This document shows, in pieces, positions 24,617 to 33,040 of a stretch of DNA of 64,000 bases (its first letter is position 1; the number at the start of each line of letters is the position of its first letter). Made by a program: the position numbers and the translations under genes. The stretch is from Salinicoccus sp. YB14-2 (GTDB taxonomy: Bacteria; Bacillota; Bacilli; Staphylococcales; Salinicoccaceae). A model generated the notes under the pieces. The model searched no databases, was not told the origin of the DNA, and saw only the letters and a program-made list of their open reading frames with translations. The DNA lies in contig NZ_LFKO01000002.1 in the NCBI RefSeq assembly GCF_001265075.1, forward strand, positions 660,592 through 724,591. The letters run 5' to 3'.

Positions 24617-26437
24617 TCATTTTTCATTTATCATCTCATAGTAGCGTCCCTTTTTGCGGAGCAGCTCCGCTTCCGATCCGGATTCCAGCATCTGGCCGTC
24701 TTCCAGCACAAATATTCTGTCCACCGCTTTAATCGTATTCAGACGGTGCGCAATGATGATGCTCGTTCTTCCCTTCATCAGATGTTCAAGTGCTTCCTGA
24801 ATTTTAAGCTCGGTCACCGTATCAATACTTGACGTCGCTTCATCCAGAAGAAGAATCGCAGGATCTGTAATCAGTGCACGGGCAATCGAAATCAGCTGCT
24901 TCTGTCCTTGTGAAATAAGGCCGTCATCCAGTTCGAGCACCGTGTCATAACCATTTTCAAGCTGAACGATGAAGTCATGTGCGTTGGCAAGTTTTGCCGC
25001 CTCGATCACTTCATTGTCGGTGGCATCCAGTTTTCCGTACCTGATATTTTCCCTGATGGTCGATTCGAACAAGTACGGGTCCTGCAGCACAAATGCTGTC
25101 TGTGAGCGTACATTATGGCGTTTGTACTCCGTCAGATTCGTACCGTCAATCAGCACTTCCCCGCCGTCCACTTCATAAAAACGGGCGAGCAGCTGCATGA
25201 CGGTCGTCTTACCCGCACCGGTCGCACCGATCAGTGCGACAGACTCACCGGCATCGATTGAGAATGTCAGATCCCGTATTGTCGGTTCAAACTGTTCTTT
25301 ATCATAAGAGAAATACACATTTTTAAAATCAATTTTTCCTTGTATTGTCTGATCTTCAATTGTTCCATCATCAGATTCCTCCTCGGTATCTATGATCTGG
25401 AACACACGTTCAGCCCCTGCAACCGCAGACAGCACCTGGTTGAACTGGTTGGAAAGATCTGCAAGCGGCCGGGTGAACTGCCTTGCAAACTCTGCGAAGA
25501 TGACGATGGTACCGATCGTAACGAGGCCATCTGTATAGAGCGCCATCAGACCGCCGGCACCGGCGACAATCGCAAAGCTGATGTTGTTCAGCATGTTCAT
25601 TATTTTAGGGATGAAACCGGCATAAAGCAGCGCCCAGAAAGTGACATGCTTCAGTTTTGATGCACGTTCATCGAAGGCTGCTATCGTCCTTTCCTCCTGT
25701 GAAAAGACTTTGACGATTTCCTGTCCGGAGACGACCTCTTCGATATATCCGTTCAGTTCTCCGGTTCTCCGCTGTCTCTGTTTATAAAGAGGACCGGTCC
25801 TTTTCGTTACGTATGCCACACCGAAAATGAGCACCGGCACGATCGTCATCGTGAGCAGTGTCAACAGCGGGCTTAAATATAACATCACAGAAACTGTACC
25901 GATCAGCGTCACTATACTTGTTGTGAACTGGATGAACGATGAGTTCATCGTCTGAGACAATGTTTCAATATCATTCGTCATCCGGCTCATCAGTTCACCG
26001 TGCTGCCTCTTATCAAAAAATCTGACCGACAGTTCCTGCATATGTGAAAATAAACGGACTCTCAAATTATAGATTGTTCTCTGTGCCAGACCCACCATTA
26101 AGAAGGAGGCAAGGTACTGGGTCCCCGATGACAGCAGGTATATGAAGAATATGAAGACCAGTACCCCGATCAGTCCGTCGAATTCCTGCACGACGAGATA
26201 ATTGTCGACAGTCTGTCCGACAAGGAACGGTCCCGCTATGGTCAACAGACTCGTTATCATCACCACAAAGATGATGAAGTACAATAATTTACGTTCATTC
26301 CTCATAAACTGCCACAGACGGACAAGCGTTCCCCAGAAATCATTGGCCCGCTGATCTTCTTTCTTCTTTTTACTTTTAAGATCATCTTTAGTCAAAATCG
26401 GTTCATAGCCGAACGGTCTTTTTATTTTATCAATCAT
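24617..26437 (-). CDS. ABC exporter half-transporter, subunit 2
   Basis: A 606-residue type-IV ABC exporter subunit with an N-terminal cytoplasmic segment, six membrane helices (about 55-330) and a C-terminal ATPase. Walker A is GATGAGKT and Walker B is LLLDEATSSID, with the catalytic Glu. The signature is the non-canonical ISQGQKQL rather than LSGGQ. The ATG at 26437 overlaps the upstream subunit stop (ATGATTGA) with AAGGGGGGC upstream; a longer frame to 26617 is an overlap artefact. With its partner (next gene upstream) it forms a heterodimer with one degenerate nucleotide site, as in BmrCD/TM287-288-type multidrug exporters. The substrate is unknown. Confidence 0.9.
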   Translation of the reverse strand: MIDKIKRPFGYEPILTKDDLKSKKKKEDQRANDFWGTLVRLWQFMRNERKLLYFIIFVVMITSLLTIAGPFLVGQTVDNYLVVQEFDGLIGVLVFIFFIYLLSSGTQYLASFLMVGLAQRTIYNLRVRLFSHMQELSVRFFDKRQHGELMSRMTNDIETLSQTMNSSFIQFTTSIVTLIGTVSVMLYLSPLLTLLTMTIVPVLIFGVAYVTKRTGPLYKQRQRRTGELNGYIEEVVSGQEIVKVFSQEERTIAAFDERASKLKHVTFWALLYAGFIPKIMNMLNNISFAIVAGAGGLMALYTDGLVTIGTIVIFAEFARQFTRPLADLSNQFNQVLSAVAGAERVFQIIDTEEESDDGTIEDQTIQGKIDFKNVYFSYDKEQFEPTIRDLTFSIDAGESVALIGATGAGKTTVMQLLARFYEVDGGEVLIDGTNLTEYKRHNVRSQTAFVLQDPYLFESTIRENIRYGKLDATDNEVIEAAKLANAHDFIVQLENGYDTVLELDDGLISQGQKQLISIARALITDPAILLLDEATSSIDTVTELKIQEALEHLMKGRTSIIIAHRLNTIKAVDRIFVLEDGQMLESGSEAELLRKKGRYYEMINEK

Positions 26438-28151
26438 CGATATGCCCCCCTTCATTTTGGGATGCGTTGATACGTCGGTACAGCTCGGATTTTTCCAGCA
26501 GCTCCGCGTGGGTGCCGGTCGCACTGATTCTTCCATCATCCAGAAGGATGATCCTGTCAGCAGTCTGTGCCGTGACAATCTTCTGTGTAATAACGATGCG
26601 TGTCGCCTTTTCTTCATTCAGAGCGTCCCATAGCGCCGATTCAGTTTTGATATCGAGCGCGGACGTGCTGTCATCCAAAATTAATATCGATGGACGGCGG
26701 ACAAGTGCACGCGCAATTGACAGCCTTTGTTTCTGGCCGCCTGAAAGTGTTACACCGCGCTGGCCGACAATCGTTTTATACTGATGATCGAAGCCTTCAA
26801 TATTTTCATGAATCTGTGCTTTTTCAGTCGATGCGACAATATCCGCATGCAGCGCTTCGTCGTCACCCCACAACAGATTTTCATAGATCGAGCCCGAAAA
26901 CAGGATTGCTGACTGCGGGACGTAACCAATCGTCTGTCTCAGATCTTCTTCATTCCAGTCCTGGACATCTTTATCATTGACGTACACATTTCCTTCGATT
27001 ACATCATACATCCTTGGAATCAGACTGATTAAAGTACTCTTGCCGGACCCTGTGCCGCCCATAATGACAAGATTTTCATTTTCAGCAACTTCAAAAGAGA
27101 TATCTTTCAACACATATCTTGTGGAACCCGGATATTTGAATGACACATTTTCGAAGCGTACGGAACCTGCCTTCTCTTCTTTATAGATTGCCTCATGATT
27201 ATTCTCGACAATCGGTGAATCAAGCACCGCATTCATACGCTCACTGCTCGCCTTCGAACGTGAGTAGGCAATGATGATAAATGCAAACATCGAGAATCCA
27301 CCCTGCATTCTGAGGCCGTAGTTGATTACCGCAACCACTTCACCTATCTGAACATTGCCAGCTGTGAGCAGGTCAGATGAAGCCCAGATGACGATCAGGA
27401 GACTCGTGTTCATGATAATCAGTAATACAGGCAGTATGGACTCCATCAATCTGAGCCCCTTGACAGTATCATTCTTCAGCTTGCCTGCCACTCCGAAAAA
27501 CTTTTCATTTTCAAATGATGCACGGTCGTTCGCCTTGATCAGGCGCACCGCCTCCAGATTCTGCTGGATGAATCTGTTCAGCTTATCCAGACGCTTTTGG
27601 ACGCGTAAAAATATTTTCGCCCCGTGTTTTGCTGCTATGTATAAAAATATCAGAAGGAACGGCGTCAGCAAAGATAAATAAAATCCGAGTGTCGGATTTA
27701 CTATGAACGACATGACCAGCGATCCGATGACAAGGAGCGGTGCCCTGAGTACGATACGAAGAGACATATATAAAAGCATCTCAGTCATCAGAACGTCCTG
27801 CGTCAGACGTGTAATTAGACTCGACGTCGGAAACTTGGACAACGTCGTCAAAGTGAAATTCTGGATTCTTTTAAAAATCGCCATTCTGAGATCATAACTG
27901 AAATTCGTAGCGACGAAACTTGCAAAATAAGAGTTGATGATCCCTGCGATGAATGACAGTAAGCTGAGAGAAAGCATGACACCCAGATACAGCCAGACCA
28001 CATCAATCTCCTGCATGACAATACCGTCATCAATCACCTTTGATATGAAAAATGGCTGCAGCAACTCAACAGTCAGTTCTGTCAACATACATAATAGAGC
28101 TATCGCCATAAACCATTTATATTTAAAGGACTTCTTAAAAATCTTAAACAC
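26430..28151 (-). CDS. ABC exporter half-transporter, subunit 1
   Basis: A 573-residue subunit with six membrane helices (about 12-300) followed by an ATPase domain. Walker A is GGTGSGKS and the signature is the canonical LSGGQKQR. Walker B ends in LILDDSTSALD, where Asp replaces the catalytic Glu. The canonical signature here and the catalytic Glu in the partner build one competent site. The Asp here and the ISQGQ signature in the partner build the degenerate one. It starts at GTG with only a weak ribosome binding site (GTGGTGTAGC). The pair is likely a drug/lipid exporter; the context does not indicate a substrate. Confidence 0.9.
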   Translation of the reverse strand: MFKIFKKSFKYKWFMAIALLCMLTELTVELLQPFFISKVIDDGIVMQEIDVVWLYLGVMLSLSLLSFIAGIINSYFASFVATNFSYDLRMAIFKRIQNFTLTTLSKFPTSSLITRLTQDVLMTEMLLYMSLRIVLRAPLLVIGSLVMSFIVNPTLGFYLSLLTPFLLIFLYIAAKHGAKIFLRVQKRLDKLNRFIQQNLEAVRLIKANDRASFENEKFFGVAGKLKNDTVKGLRLMESILPVLLIIMNTSLLIVIWASSDLLTAGNVQIGEVVAVINYGLRMQGGFSMFAFIIIAYSRSKASSERMNAVLDSPIVENNHEAIYKEEKAGSVRFENVSFKYPGSTRYVLKDISFEVAENENLVIMGGTGSGKSTLISLIPRMYDVIEGNVYVNDKDVQDWNEEDLRQTIGYVPQSAILFSGSIYENLLWGDDEALHADIVASTEKAQIHENIEGFDHQYKTIVGQRGVTLSGGQKQRLSIARALVRRPSILILDDSTSALDIKTESALWDALNEEKATRIVITQKIVTAQTADRIILLDDGRISATGTHAELLEKSELYRRINASQNEGGHIDD

Positions 28152-28240
28152 ACGCTACACCACATTTCTTTCGAGTACCGAAGTATTGTCTATATTATGA
28201 CATAATTTCGTGATAATTAGTAGTCCGATTTTTCTAAAAA

Positions 28241-28268
28241 TAAAAACCGGCTCCTTATGAACAGCCGG
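28241..28268 (-). terminator. Terminator downstream of the isochorismatase-like gene
   Basis: CCGGCT (28247-28252) pairs with AGCCGG (28263-28268), followed on the minus strand by TTTTTATTTTT. It lies directly after the stop codon of the 28270-28788 gene. Confidence 0.8.
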
Positions 28269-28269
28269 C

Positions 28270-28788
28270 CTATCCAGTGATTGTCACATTCATATTGGAA
28301 AGTACTTCGATCGACATATCATGAAGTTTATCACTTGTGCTGGCAACCAGCCTTTTATTTAAAATAATCTCCGCCTGCGGGAAGACATTTTGAATCACCA
28401 TGATATTCGCCAGAATGCAGATGTTCGTCTCAGCACCGACAAACTCAATCGGGCGGTTGTTGTCGACATCCTCCCTATATTTTTCAAGAAGGCTCTTCGC
28501 CTCATCCGGAGGAATTCCGTAAAATGTTTTTGTGTATTCTTCACCGTGGGTTTCAAGTAGCTCTCTGAACTGCGGGTAGATCGCTTCGTCAAAACGTATA
28601 CTCTCTTCCGAGCGGTTCTCGTGCTCAAACTCAGGATAGAGATTTCTTGTATATATAATCGGCTCATCTTTTTCGACTGCCTTCTTAATCCTTTCTTCGA
28701 TGCCATCCTTTACTCTCTCAGTCCACTTAGCATAACCCGATCCTCTGTCATCAAAAATATCATTCTGCAAATCAATAGCTACAAGCAT
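28270..28788 (-). CDS. Isochorismatase-family cysteine hydrolase
   Basis: A 172-residue alpha/beta hydrolase of the isochorismatase/nicotinamidase superfamily. The catalytic triad is visible: Asp6 (VAIDLQND), Lys87 (EYTKTFYG) and Cys124 (GAETNICIL). Family members hydrolyse isochorismate, nicotinamide, N-carbamoyl compounds and similar. The metal-binding DxHxxxH of nicotinamidases is absent, so PncA activity is unlikely; the true substrate is not evident. I prefer ATG at 28788 (AGGAGG 11 bases upstream) over GTG at 28800, which abuts the same AGGAGG. It has its own terminator and lies next to the repeat array. Confidence 0.87.
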   Translation of the reverse strand: MLVAIDLQNDIFDDRGSGYAKWTERVKDGIEERIKKAVEKDEPIIYTRNLYPEFEHENRSEESIRFDEAIYPQFRELLETHGEEYTKTFYGIPPDEAKSLLEKYREDVDNNRPIEFVGAETNICILANIMVIQNVFPQAEIILNKRLVASTSDKLHDMSIEVLSNMNVTITG

Positions 28789-28912
28789 TGCTTGCTGCAC
28801 CTCCTCTTAATTTAGTCTATTATGTATTGATTTTACTGTTTTATGCGGATGAGGTCATTTAATTGAGCTTGGGGTTGCGTGGGTTCGTAGATTTCCATTA
28901 CGGTAATAGTGT

Positions 28913-29160
28913 AATTTCGATTTGAACAGTCGATCAGTCATCCTCAAATCGATTTCGACCCGGGATTTCGATTTGAACAGCCGATCAGTCATACTCAAAT
29001 CGATTTCGACCCGGGATTTCGATTTGAACAGTCGATTAGTCATACTCAAATCGATTTCAGCCCGGGATTTCGATTTGAACAGTCGATTAGTCATCCTCAA
29101 ATCGATTTCGACCCGGGATTTCGATTTGAACAGTCGATCAGTCATCCTCAAATCGAAATT
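28913..29160. repeat. 51-bp tandem repeat array, about 4.9 copies
   Basis: Units begin at 28913, 28964, 29015, 29066 and 29117; each is 51 bp and nearly identical. Each has the layout ATTTCGATTTGA - CAGTCGATCAGTCAT - CCTCAAATCGATTTCGA - CCCGGG. TCGATTTGA and TCAAATCGA within each unit are inverted, so every unit can form a hairpin with an 18-base loop. The array starts and ends with complementary AATTTCGATTTGA / TCAAATCGAAATT. There are no variable spacers. Because 51 is divisible by three, both strands are open in one frame, but the translations are low-complexity artefacts. The related array is at 2-103. The 385-base gap between the isochorismatase-like gene and the NERD gene holds only this array and AT-rich sequence. 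Confidence 0.95.
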
Positions 29161-29174
29161 TATAATCTGTCGTA

Positions 29175-30077
29175 TTAATACTTAAGTAACCCTTTCTTCT
29201 TTTTACTTCGTATACAGTACTCACTTATTTCTCCGTCAGAATATTGTTGAATAAATGAGGGGGTAACAGGCCATGTGCGGTTCAAAATGTTTAGCTCCTT
29301 GATAAGTTGGTTCAGAACATTCAAAACTGTAAATTCACTTTTACATTTGTTGCATTTAAATTTATACCTGTGCAGCCGCGCCAGCCGCTCACCGCATCCC
29401 GCGCAGAACACGCCTTTTTCCAGACCGTGAAAATCCACCACCGCATCGCCCTGATATTTCAAGTCGAATAAACGCCGGGATTCCAAATCAGCGACCAGTC
29501 CGTTGTGGTCATAATGATTATTGACCATGGCTTTAGACAGTTTCTTAATCAAATTGCTTCTGACTATGATTTCATTGCTGGTGGGCAGATTGTAAATCGT
29601 CTGGTTTTCATTAATAAAAACAAGTACATTGTACATCTTGATCCGTCGCCGAAAACTGCCGAGCAGTTTGCCCAGCATGTCCCGCTGTTTCACTACTTGT
29701 ATCAATGGATCAGAAAATTCACTGCCATTTTCAAAAAACCACTTGCCGTCTGTATAATTAAGGTCAAAGCTGTAGTTCTTAATTTCAAATGTATATAGAA
29801 AATCTTTCGCTATCACAAGGTTGTCAGTCTGCACATGTGCCACATCATCTTTAGACCTTGTCAACAACCGGACATCAATATCTCCCGGGTCAAAGCTGTA
29901 ATCTTTCATATGAATAATATTGGTCCCAGAAATAAACGACTCAATAATGCTGTCAAACTTCAATTCACCTTCATAACCTGTATCCAGTTTCTTCAGTTCT
30001 TCTTTTTCGTAAGATGATAATTTATAACGACAGTTCAAAATCTCCAACTGCTGATGACGTCTTGTTTTCTCTCTCAA
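29175..30077 (-). CDS. NERD-domain protein with C-terminal zinc ribbon
   Basis: A 300-residue protein with a NERD (nuclease-related) domain at about 34-150. It has Glu36 in GYEGELKFD, Asp85 in HVQTDNLVI, and Glu98-X-Lys100 in FEIKNYSF, the arrangement expected of a PD-(D/E)XK-like active site. A four-cysteine zinc ribbon follows (Cys225, Cys228, Cys242, Cys245 in CAGC and CNKC). NERD proteins are predicted nucleases or DNA-binding proteins in several bacteria; the function is unproven. It starts at TTG, 8 bases after GGAGG. Two nested inverted repeats lie in its leader, and the stop codon is only about 15 bases from the 51-bp repeat array. It may be accessory relative to the conserved flanks. 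Confidence 0.85.
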   Translation of the reverse strand: MREKTRRHQQLEILNCRYKLSSYEKEELKKLDTGYEGELKFDSIIESFISGTNIIHMKDYSFDPGDIDVRLLTRSKDDVAHVQTDNLVIAKDFLYTFEIKNYSFDLNYTDGKWFFENGSEFSDPLIQVVKQRDMLGKLLGSFRRRIKMYNVLVFINENQTIYNLPTSNEIIVRSNLIKKLSKAMVNNHYDHNGLVADLESRRLFDLKYQGDAVVDFHGLEKGVFCAGCGERLARLHRYKFKCNKCKSEFTVLNVLNQLIKELNILNRTWPVTPSFIQQYSDGEISEYCIRSKKKKGLLKY

Positions 30078-30088
30078 ATCAATAGCCT

Positions 30089-30146
30089 CCGGGTTTTATT
30101 TTCAGCATAAACCGGATTTGAATTGTTGTCATATCGCAACAATTCA
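30089..30146 (-). promoter_or_regulatory. Paired inverted repeats upstream of the NERD gene
   Basis: Two palindromes lie upstream of the TTG start. TGAATTGTTG/CAACAATTCA (30119-30128 with 30137-30146) is a perfect 10-bp operator-like repeat with an 8-base loop. CCGGGTTTTA/TAAACCGG (30089-30098 with 30108-30115) could fold over the CCGGAGG Shine-Dalgarno sequence. The first could bind a dimeric regulator and the second could mask translation; both are inferences. The rest of 30147-30260 is AT-rich with no gene. Confidence 0.5.
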
Positions 30147-30260
30147 GTTTCTTCACTCTAATATCCACTGTTATCAAATATTTGAATCAAAACTGAACAG
30201 CTATACGATTTCTGCACACAGAAATTTAAATTCTGTAAAATAAAAATCCACTCAAGACAT

Positions 30261-30293
30261 AAAAATAGCCGGGACTTCACTCACAAGTCCCGG
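30261..30293 (-). terminator. Terminator downstream of korB
   Basis: CCGGGACTT (30269-30277) pairs with AAGTCCCGG (30285-30293). On the minus strand the stem is followed by CTATTTTTA. Confidence 0.85.
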
Positions 30294-30308
30294 ACATCTC
30301 AATATATC

Positions 30309-31175
30309 CTATTTGAATTCTGCCATCATATCGTCGAAAGTTTCTCTTTCAAGTCTCATTTCACGTGAGATGAGCGGCTGATCGTCATACCCTTCAATAT
30401 GCTCTTCGTAGGAAGGCGCATCCGGATTATGATAAATGACGCCTTTTAGCAATCCGTCATTTTCCATAATCGAGTTCATTGCGACTGTCGCGTTATGAAC
30501 ATCATAACCTTCAAGGTCAGCAATCGAAATCAGATTCTCTTTGAACCAGTCGTATGTATTCACCTTGTTGTATGTCACACAAGGGCTGAATACGTTCACG
30601 AAGCTGAATCCTTTATGATCAATCGCCTGCTGGATGATGGACGTCAATTCCTTGATATCCGAACTCACACTTTGAGCGACGAATGTTGCACCGCTCGCAA
30701 GCGCAGTTTTAATCGGCTGGATCGGCTGTTCAATCGATCCTTTCGGCGTTGATTTCGTAACGAATCCTTTAGAAGAAGAAGGGCTCGTCTGACCTTTTGT
30801 CAGGCCGTAGATCTGGTTGTCCATGACGATGTAAGTAATGTCTATATTACGTTTCAGGGCATGGACTGTGTGACCCATACCGATTGCGAATCCATCGCCG
30901 TCACCGCCTGAAGCGATGACCGTCAGATCTTTATTCGCCATTTTAACGCCCTGTGCCACCGGCAGACTGCGTCCGTGAGTCGCGTGGAAACCGTATGACT
31001 TGATGTAGCCGCTCAAGCGGCCGCTGCAGCCGATGCCTGTGATGACTGCCAGTTCATCCGGTTCCAGTCCGTTGCCTGCACAGGCTTTTTGAATTGCAGC
31101 CTGCACGCTGAAATCTCCGCAGCCCGGACACCAGTTCGGTTTGATATTATTTCTGAAATCTTTAAAAGTAGCCAT
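30309..31175 (-). CDS. korB: 2-oxoacid:ferredoxin oxidoreductase subunit beta (KorB)
   Basis: A 288-residue thiamin-diphosphate subunit of a 2-oxoglutarate/2-oxoacid:ferredoxin oxidoreductase. The cysteine motif NWCPGCGDF (about 14-22) and GIGCSGR fit its iron-sulfur ligands. GGDGDGFAIGMGH is the thiamin-diphosphate/Mg motif, and IMDNQIYGLTKGQ follows. With the alpha subunit it converts a 2-oxoacid and CoA to acyl-CoA, CO2 and reduced ferredoxin. ATG follows the korA stop immediately, with AAAGGAAG upstream. The order korA-korB next to ymdB is usual for staphylococci. Confidence 0.95.
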   Translation of the reverse strand: MATFKDFRNNIKPNWCPGCGDFSVQAAIQKACAGNGLEPDELAVITGIGCSGRLSGYIKSYGFHATHGRSLPVAQGVKMANKDLTVIASGGDGDGFAIGMGHTVHALKRNIDITYIVMDNQIYGLTKGQTSPSSSKGFVTKSTPKGSIEQPIQPIKTALASGATFVAQSVSSDIKELTSIIQQAIDHKGFSFVNVFSPCVTYNKVNTYDWFKENLISIADLEGYDVHNATVAMNSIMENDGLLKGVIYHNPDAPSYEEHIEGYDDQPLISREMRLERETFDDMMAEFK

Positions 31176-32939
31176 TTATAAAACTTCCTTTATTTTTAAA
31201 ATCGAATTGATATACTTTTCAATCTCATTCGGCTTAAACGGCGTTCCATTATATTTCGTGAATGACTTCATCTTGCTGTGCATATGGTAATTCATTTTCA
31301 CAATATTGAATAGCTGTGTACTGTAGTTCTGCTCAATGACGAGTACGTCATTTGCGCCTTCCAGATAAGGATACAATGCTTCCGCCGGGAATGGATGCAG
31401 CTGTTTCAACTGAACATGGGTAATGTCACCGATGATTTCTTCATCGAAACGGCTGATTGCTTCTGCTGCAACACCATTGACACTCAGGAAACTGATGACA
31501 AGGAGATCGCTGTCTTTATTACCATTCACTTTGAAAGGCTCATCCATCACAAAGTTGTTCAGCTTTCGCATTCTTTTTTCCATCATGACCTGACGGTTGT
31601 CCGCTGTTTCACTCGGTGTGCCTGTCGGGCTGTGCTCGACACCTGTCACATGGTGTATACCGCCTTTCAGGCCGGGAATCGGACGTGCTGAAATGCCGTC
31701 ATCACTGTCGCCGTATCTTTCGAAGTAATCCGTATCATTTTCTTCACGTTCAATATCTTCAAGAATCGTTTTACCGCGATTGATTTCAACCCGGGAGAGA
31801 TCAAATGGTTCTGACGTCTGTTTGCCTAAAGACATCTGTAAATCCGACAAAAGGATTACAGGCGCCTGGTAATATTCTGCCAGGTTGAATGCATCTATCG
31901 TTGAATAAAAAGCATCCTCAACATCTGTCGGGGCAAGGACAATTTTAGGAATGTCGCCGTGCGTGCCGTAGATCATCTGATTCAAGTCTGCCTGTTCCTG
32001 TTTGGTCGGAAGTCCTGTGGATGGCCCGCCTCTCATCGTATTGACGATGACGAGCGGTGTTTCCGTCATACCGGACAGACCAATCGATTCCATCATCAAT
32101 GACAGGCCGGGCCCTGCTGATGCTGTGAAGCTTCTCGCACCTGCATAGTTTGAACCGATTGCCATCGTCACTGCGGCGATCTCATCTTCTGTCTGAATGA
32201 CCGTTCCGCCGAGTTTCGGCAGATGCTTGATCATATATTCCATGATTTCACTTGCCGGTGTAATTGGATAGGCAGGCATGAAACGCACGCCGGCATTGAC
32301 TGCACCGAATCCTATGGCATCGTTGCCGATAAGATAGAGTTTCTCAGTCCCGTCAGATTCACCAAGATCGAAACCGCCGTTGATAGACAGTTCCTTATAT
32401 TTTTCATCCATCGCTTCAAAACCGAGACGAAGTGCATTATGGTTGCTGTTTACAATTTCTTCGCCTTTTCTTATGAACATCGTGTGAATCATATCTTTGA
32501 ATGGTTCCATCGGCAGATTCATCAGTCTTGCGCTTGCACCGATTGCCACCATGTTTTTCATCAGCTGGCTGCCCTGCTCTTTGGCAATTTCCGTAAATGG
32601 AATCACGACTAAAGTGACGTTCAATGATTCATCCACTGTCGGCTTGAATTTGGCATCTGCTAAAATAATACCGCCTTCGAAAAGTTCATGGCTGTTCACA
32701 TCAATCGTCTGCTGGTCAAAAGCCACAAGAATATCTATATTATCATCAACTGAACGAACTTCATCCACTGAAATTCTTATATTGTTATTTGTATGCCCGC
32801 CTTTTATACGGCTGGAAAAATGACGGTAACTGTAAAGGTGATAACCAAGACGGTTGAGTGTGGTTGAGAAGATCTCACCTGTAGACTCAATCCCTTCACC
32901 CTGCTGTCCGCCGACTTTCCAAGACAACTGTTCTTTCAT
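31176..32939 (-). CDS. korA: 2-oxoacid:ferredoxin oxidoreductase subunit alpha with fused gamma domain (KorA)
   Basis: A 587-residue protein. Residues about 1-190 form the gamma domain (VGGQQGEGIESTG, SSRIKGGH), followed by the alpha pyrimidine-binding domain (MPAYPITPASEIMEY, TEDEIAAVTMAIGSNYAGARSFTASAGPG) and the C-terminal domain II with VIEQNYSTQL. This fused two-subunit layout is typical of the Kor enzymes of Bacilli. ATG has AAGGAGGCATTTAT upstream. A TG-extended -10 (TATAAT at 32965-32970, minus strand) lies 26 bases upstream of the start, so korA probably begins its own transcript. Confidence 0.95.
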   Translation of the reverse strand: MKEQLSWKVGGQQGEGIESTGEIFSTTLNRLGYHLYSYRHFSSRIKGGHTNNNIRISVDEVRSVDDNIDILVAFDQQTIDVNSHELFEGGIILADAKFKPTVDESLNVTLVVIPFTEIAKEQGSQLMKNMVAIGASARLMNLPMEPFKDMIHTMFIRKGEEIVNSNHNALRLGFEAMDEKYKELSINGGFDLGESDGTEKLYLIGNDAIGFGAVNAGVRFMPAYPITPASEIMEYMIKHLPKLGGTVIQTEDEIAAVTMAIGSNYAGARSFTASAGPGLSLMMESIGLSGMTETPLVIVNTMRGGPSTGLPTKQEQADLNQMIYGTHGDIPKIVLAPTDVEDAFYSTIDAFNLAEYYQAPVILLSDLQMSLGKQTSEPFDLSRVEINRGKTILEDIEREENDTDYFERYGDSDDGISARPIPGLKGGIHHVTGVEHSPTGTPSETADNRQVMMEKRMRKLNNFVMDEPFKVNGNKDSDLLVISFLSVNGVAAEAISRFDEEIIGDITHVQLKQLHPFPAEALYPYLEGANDVLVIEQNYSTQLFNIVKMNYHMHSKMKSFTKYNGTPFKPNEIEKYINSILKIKEVL

Positions 32940-32964
32940 ATAAATGCCTCCTTATTCAATTAAA

Positions 32965-32973
32965 ATTATATCA
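32965..32973 (-). promoter_or_regulatory. Extended -10 promoter of korAB
   Basis: On the minus strand, TGATATAAT has the TGn-TATAAT form. No convincing -35 is seen at 17 bp, as is common for extended -10 promoters. The rest of the 32940-33040 gap has a weak hairpin (CCTCA/TGAGG). Confidence 0.45.
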
Positions 32974-33040
32974 GATGTACACCCCTCAAGCATGATGAGG
33001 TTGCCGATTAAGCTTAAAATCATACTTGAGTCCGAGCGGA

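Noticed and set aside
26438-26617. 60-codon N-terminal extension of the second ABC subunit
   Set aside because: It lies entirely within the upstream subunit in another frame and has a basic, unstructured translation. The ATG at 26437 has a strong ribosome site.
28913-29160. CRISPR array
   Set aside because: Units are contiguous with no variable spacers, the period is 51 bp, and no cas genes are present.
28855-29185. Open frames on both strands through the 51-bp repeat array
   Set aside because: The period is divisible by three, so any stop-free unit stays open. The translations are repeats of 17 residues with no ribosome binding site.
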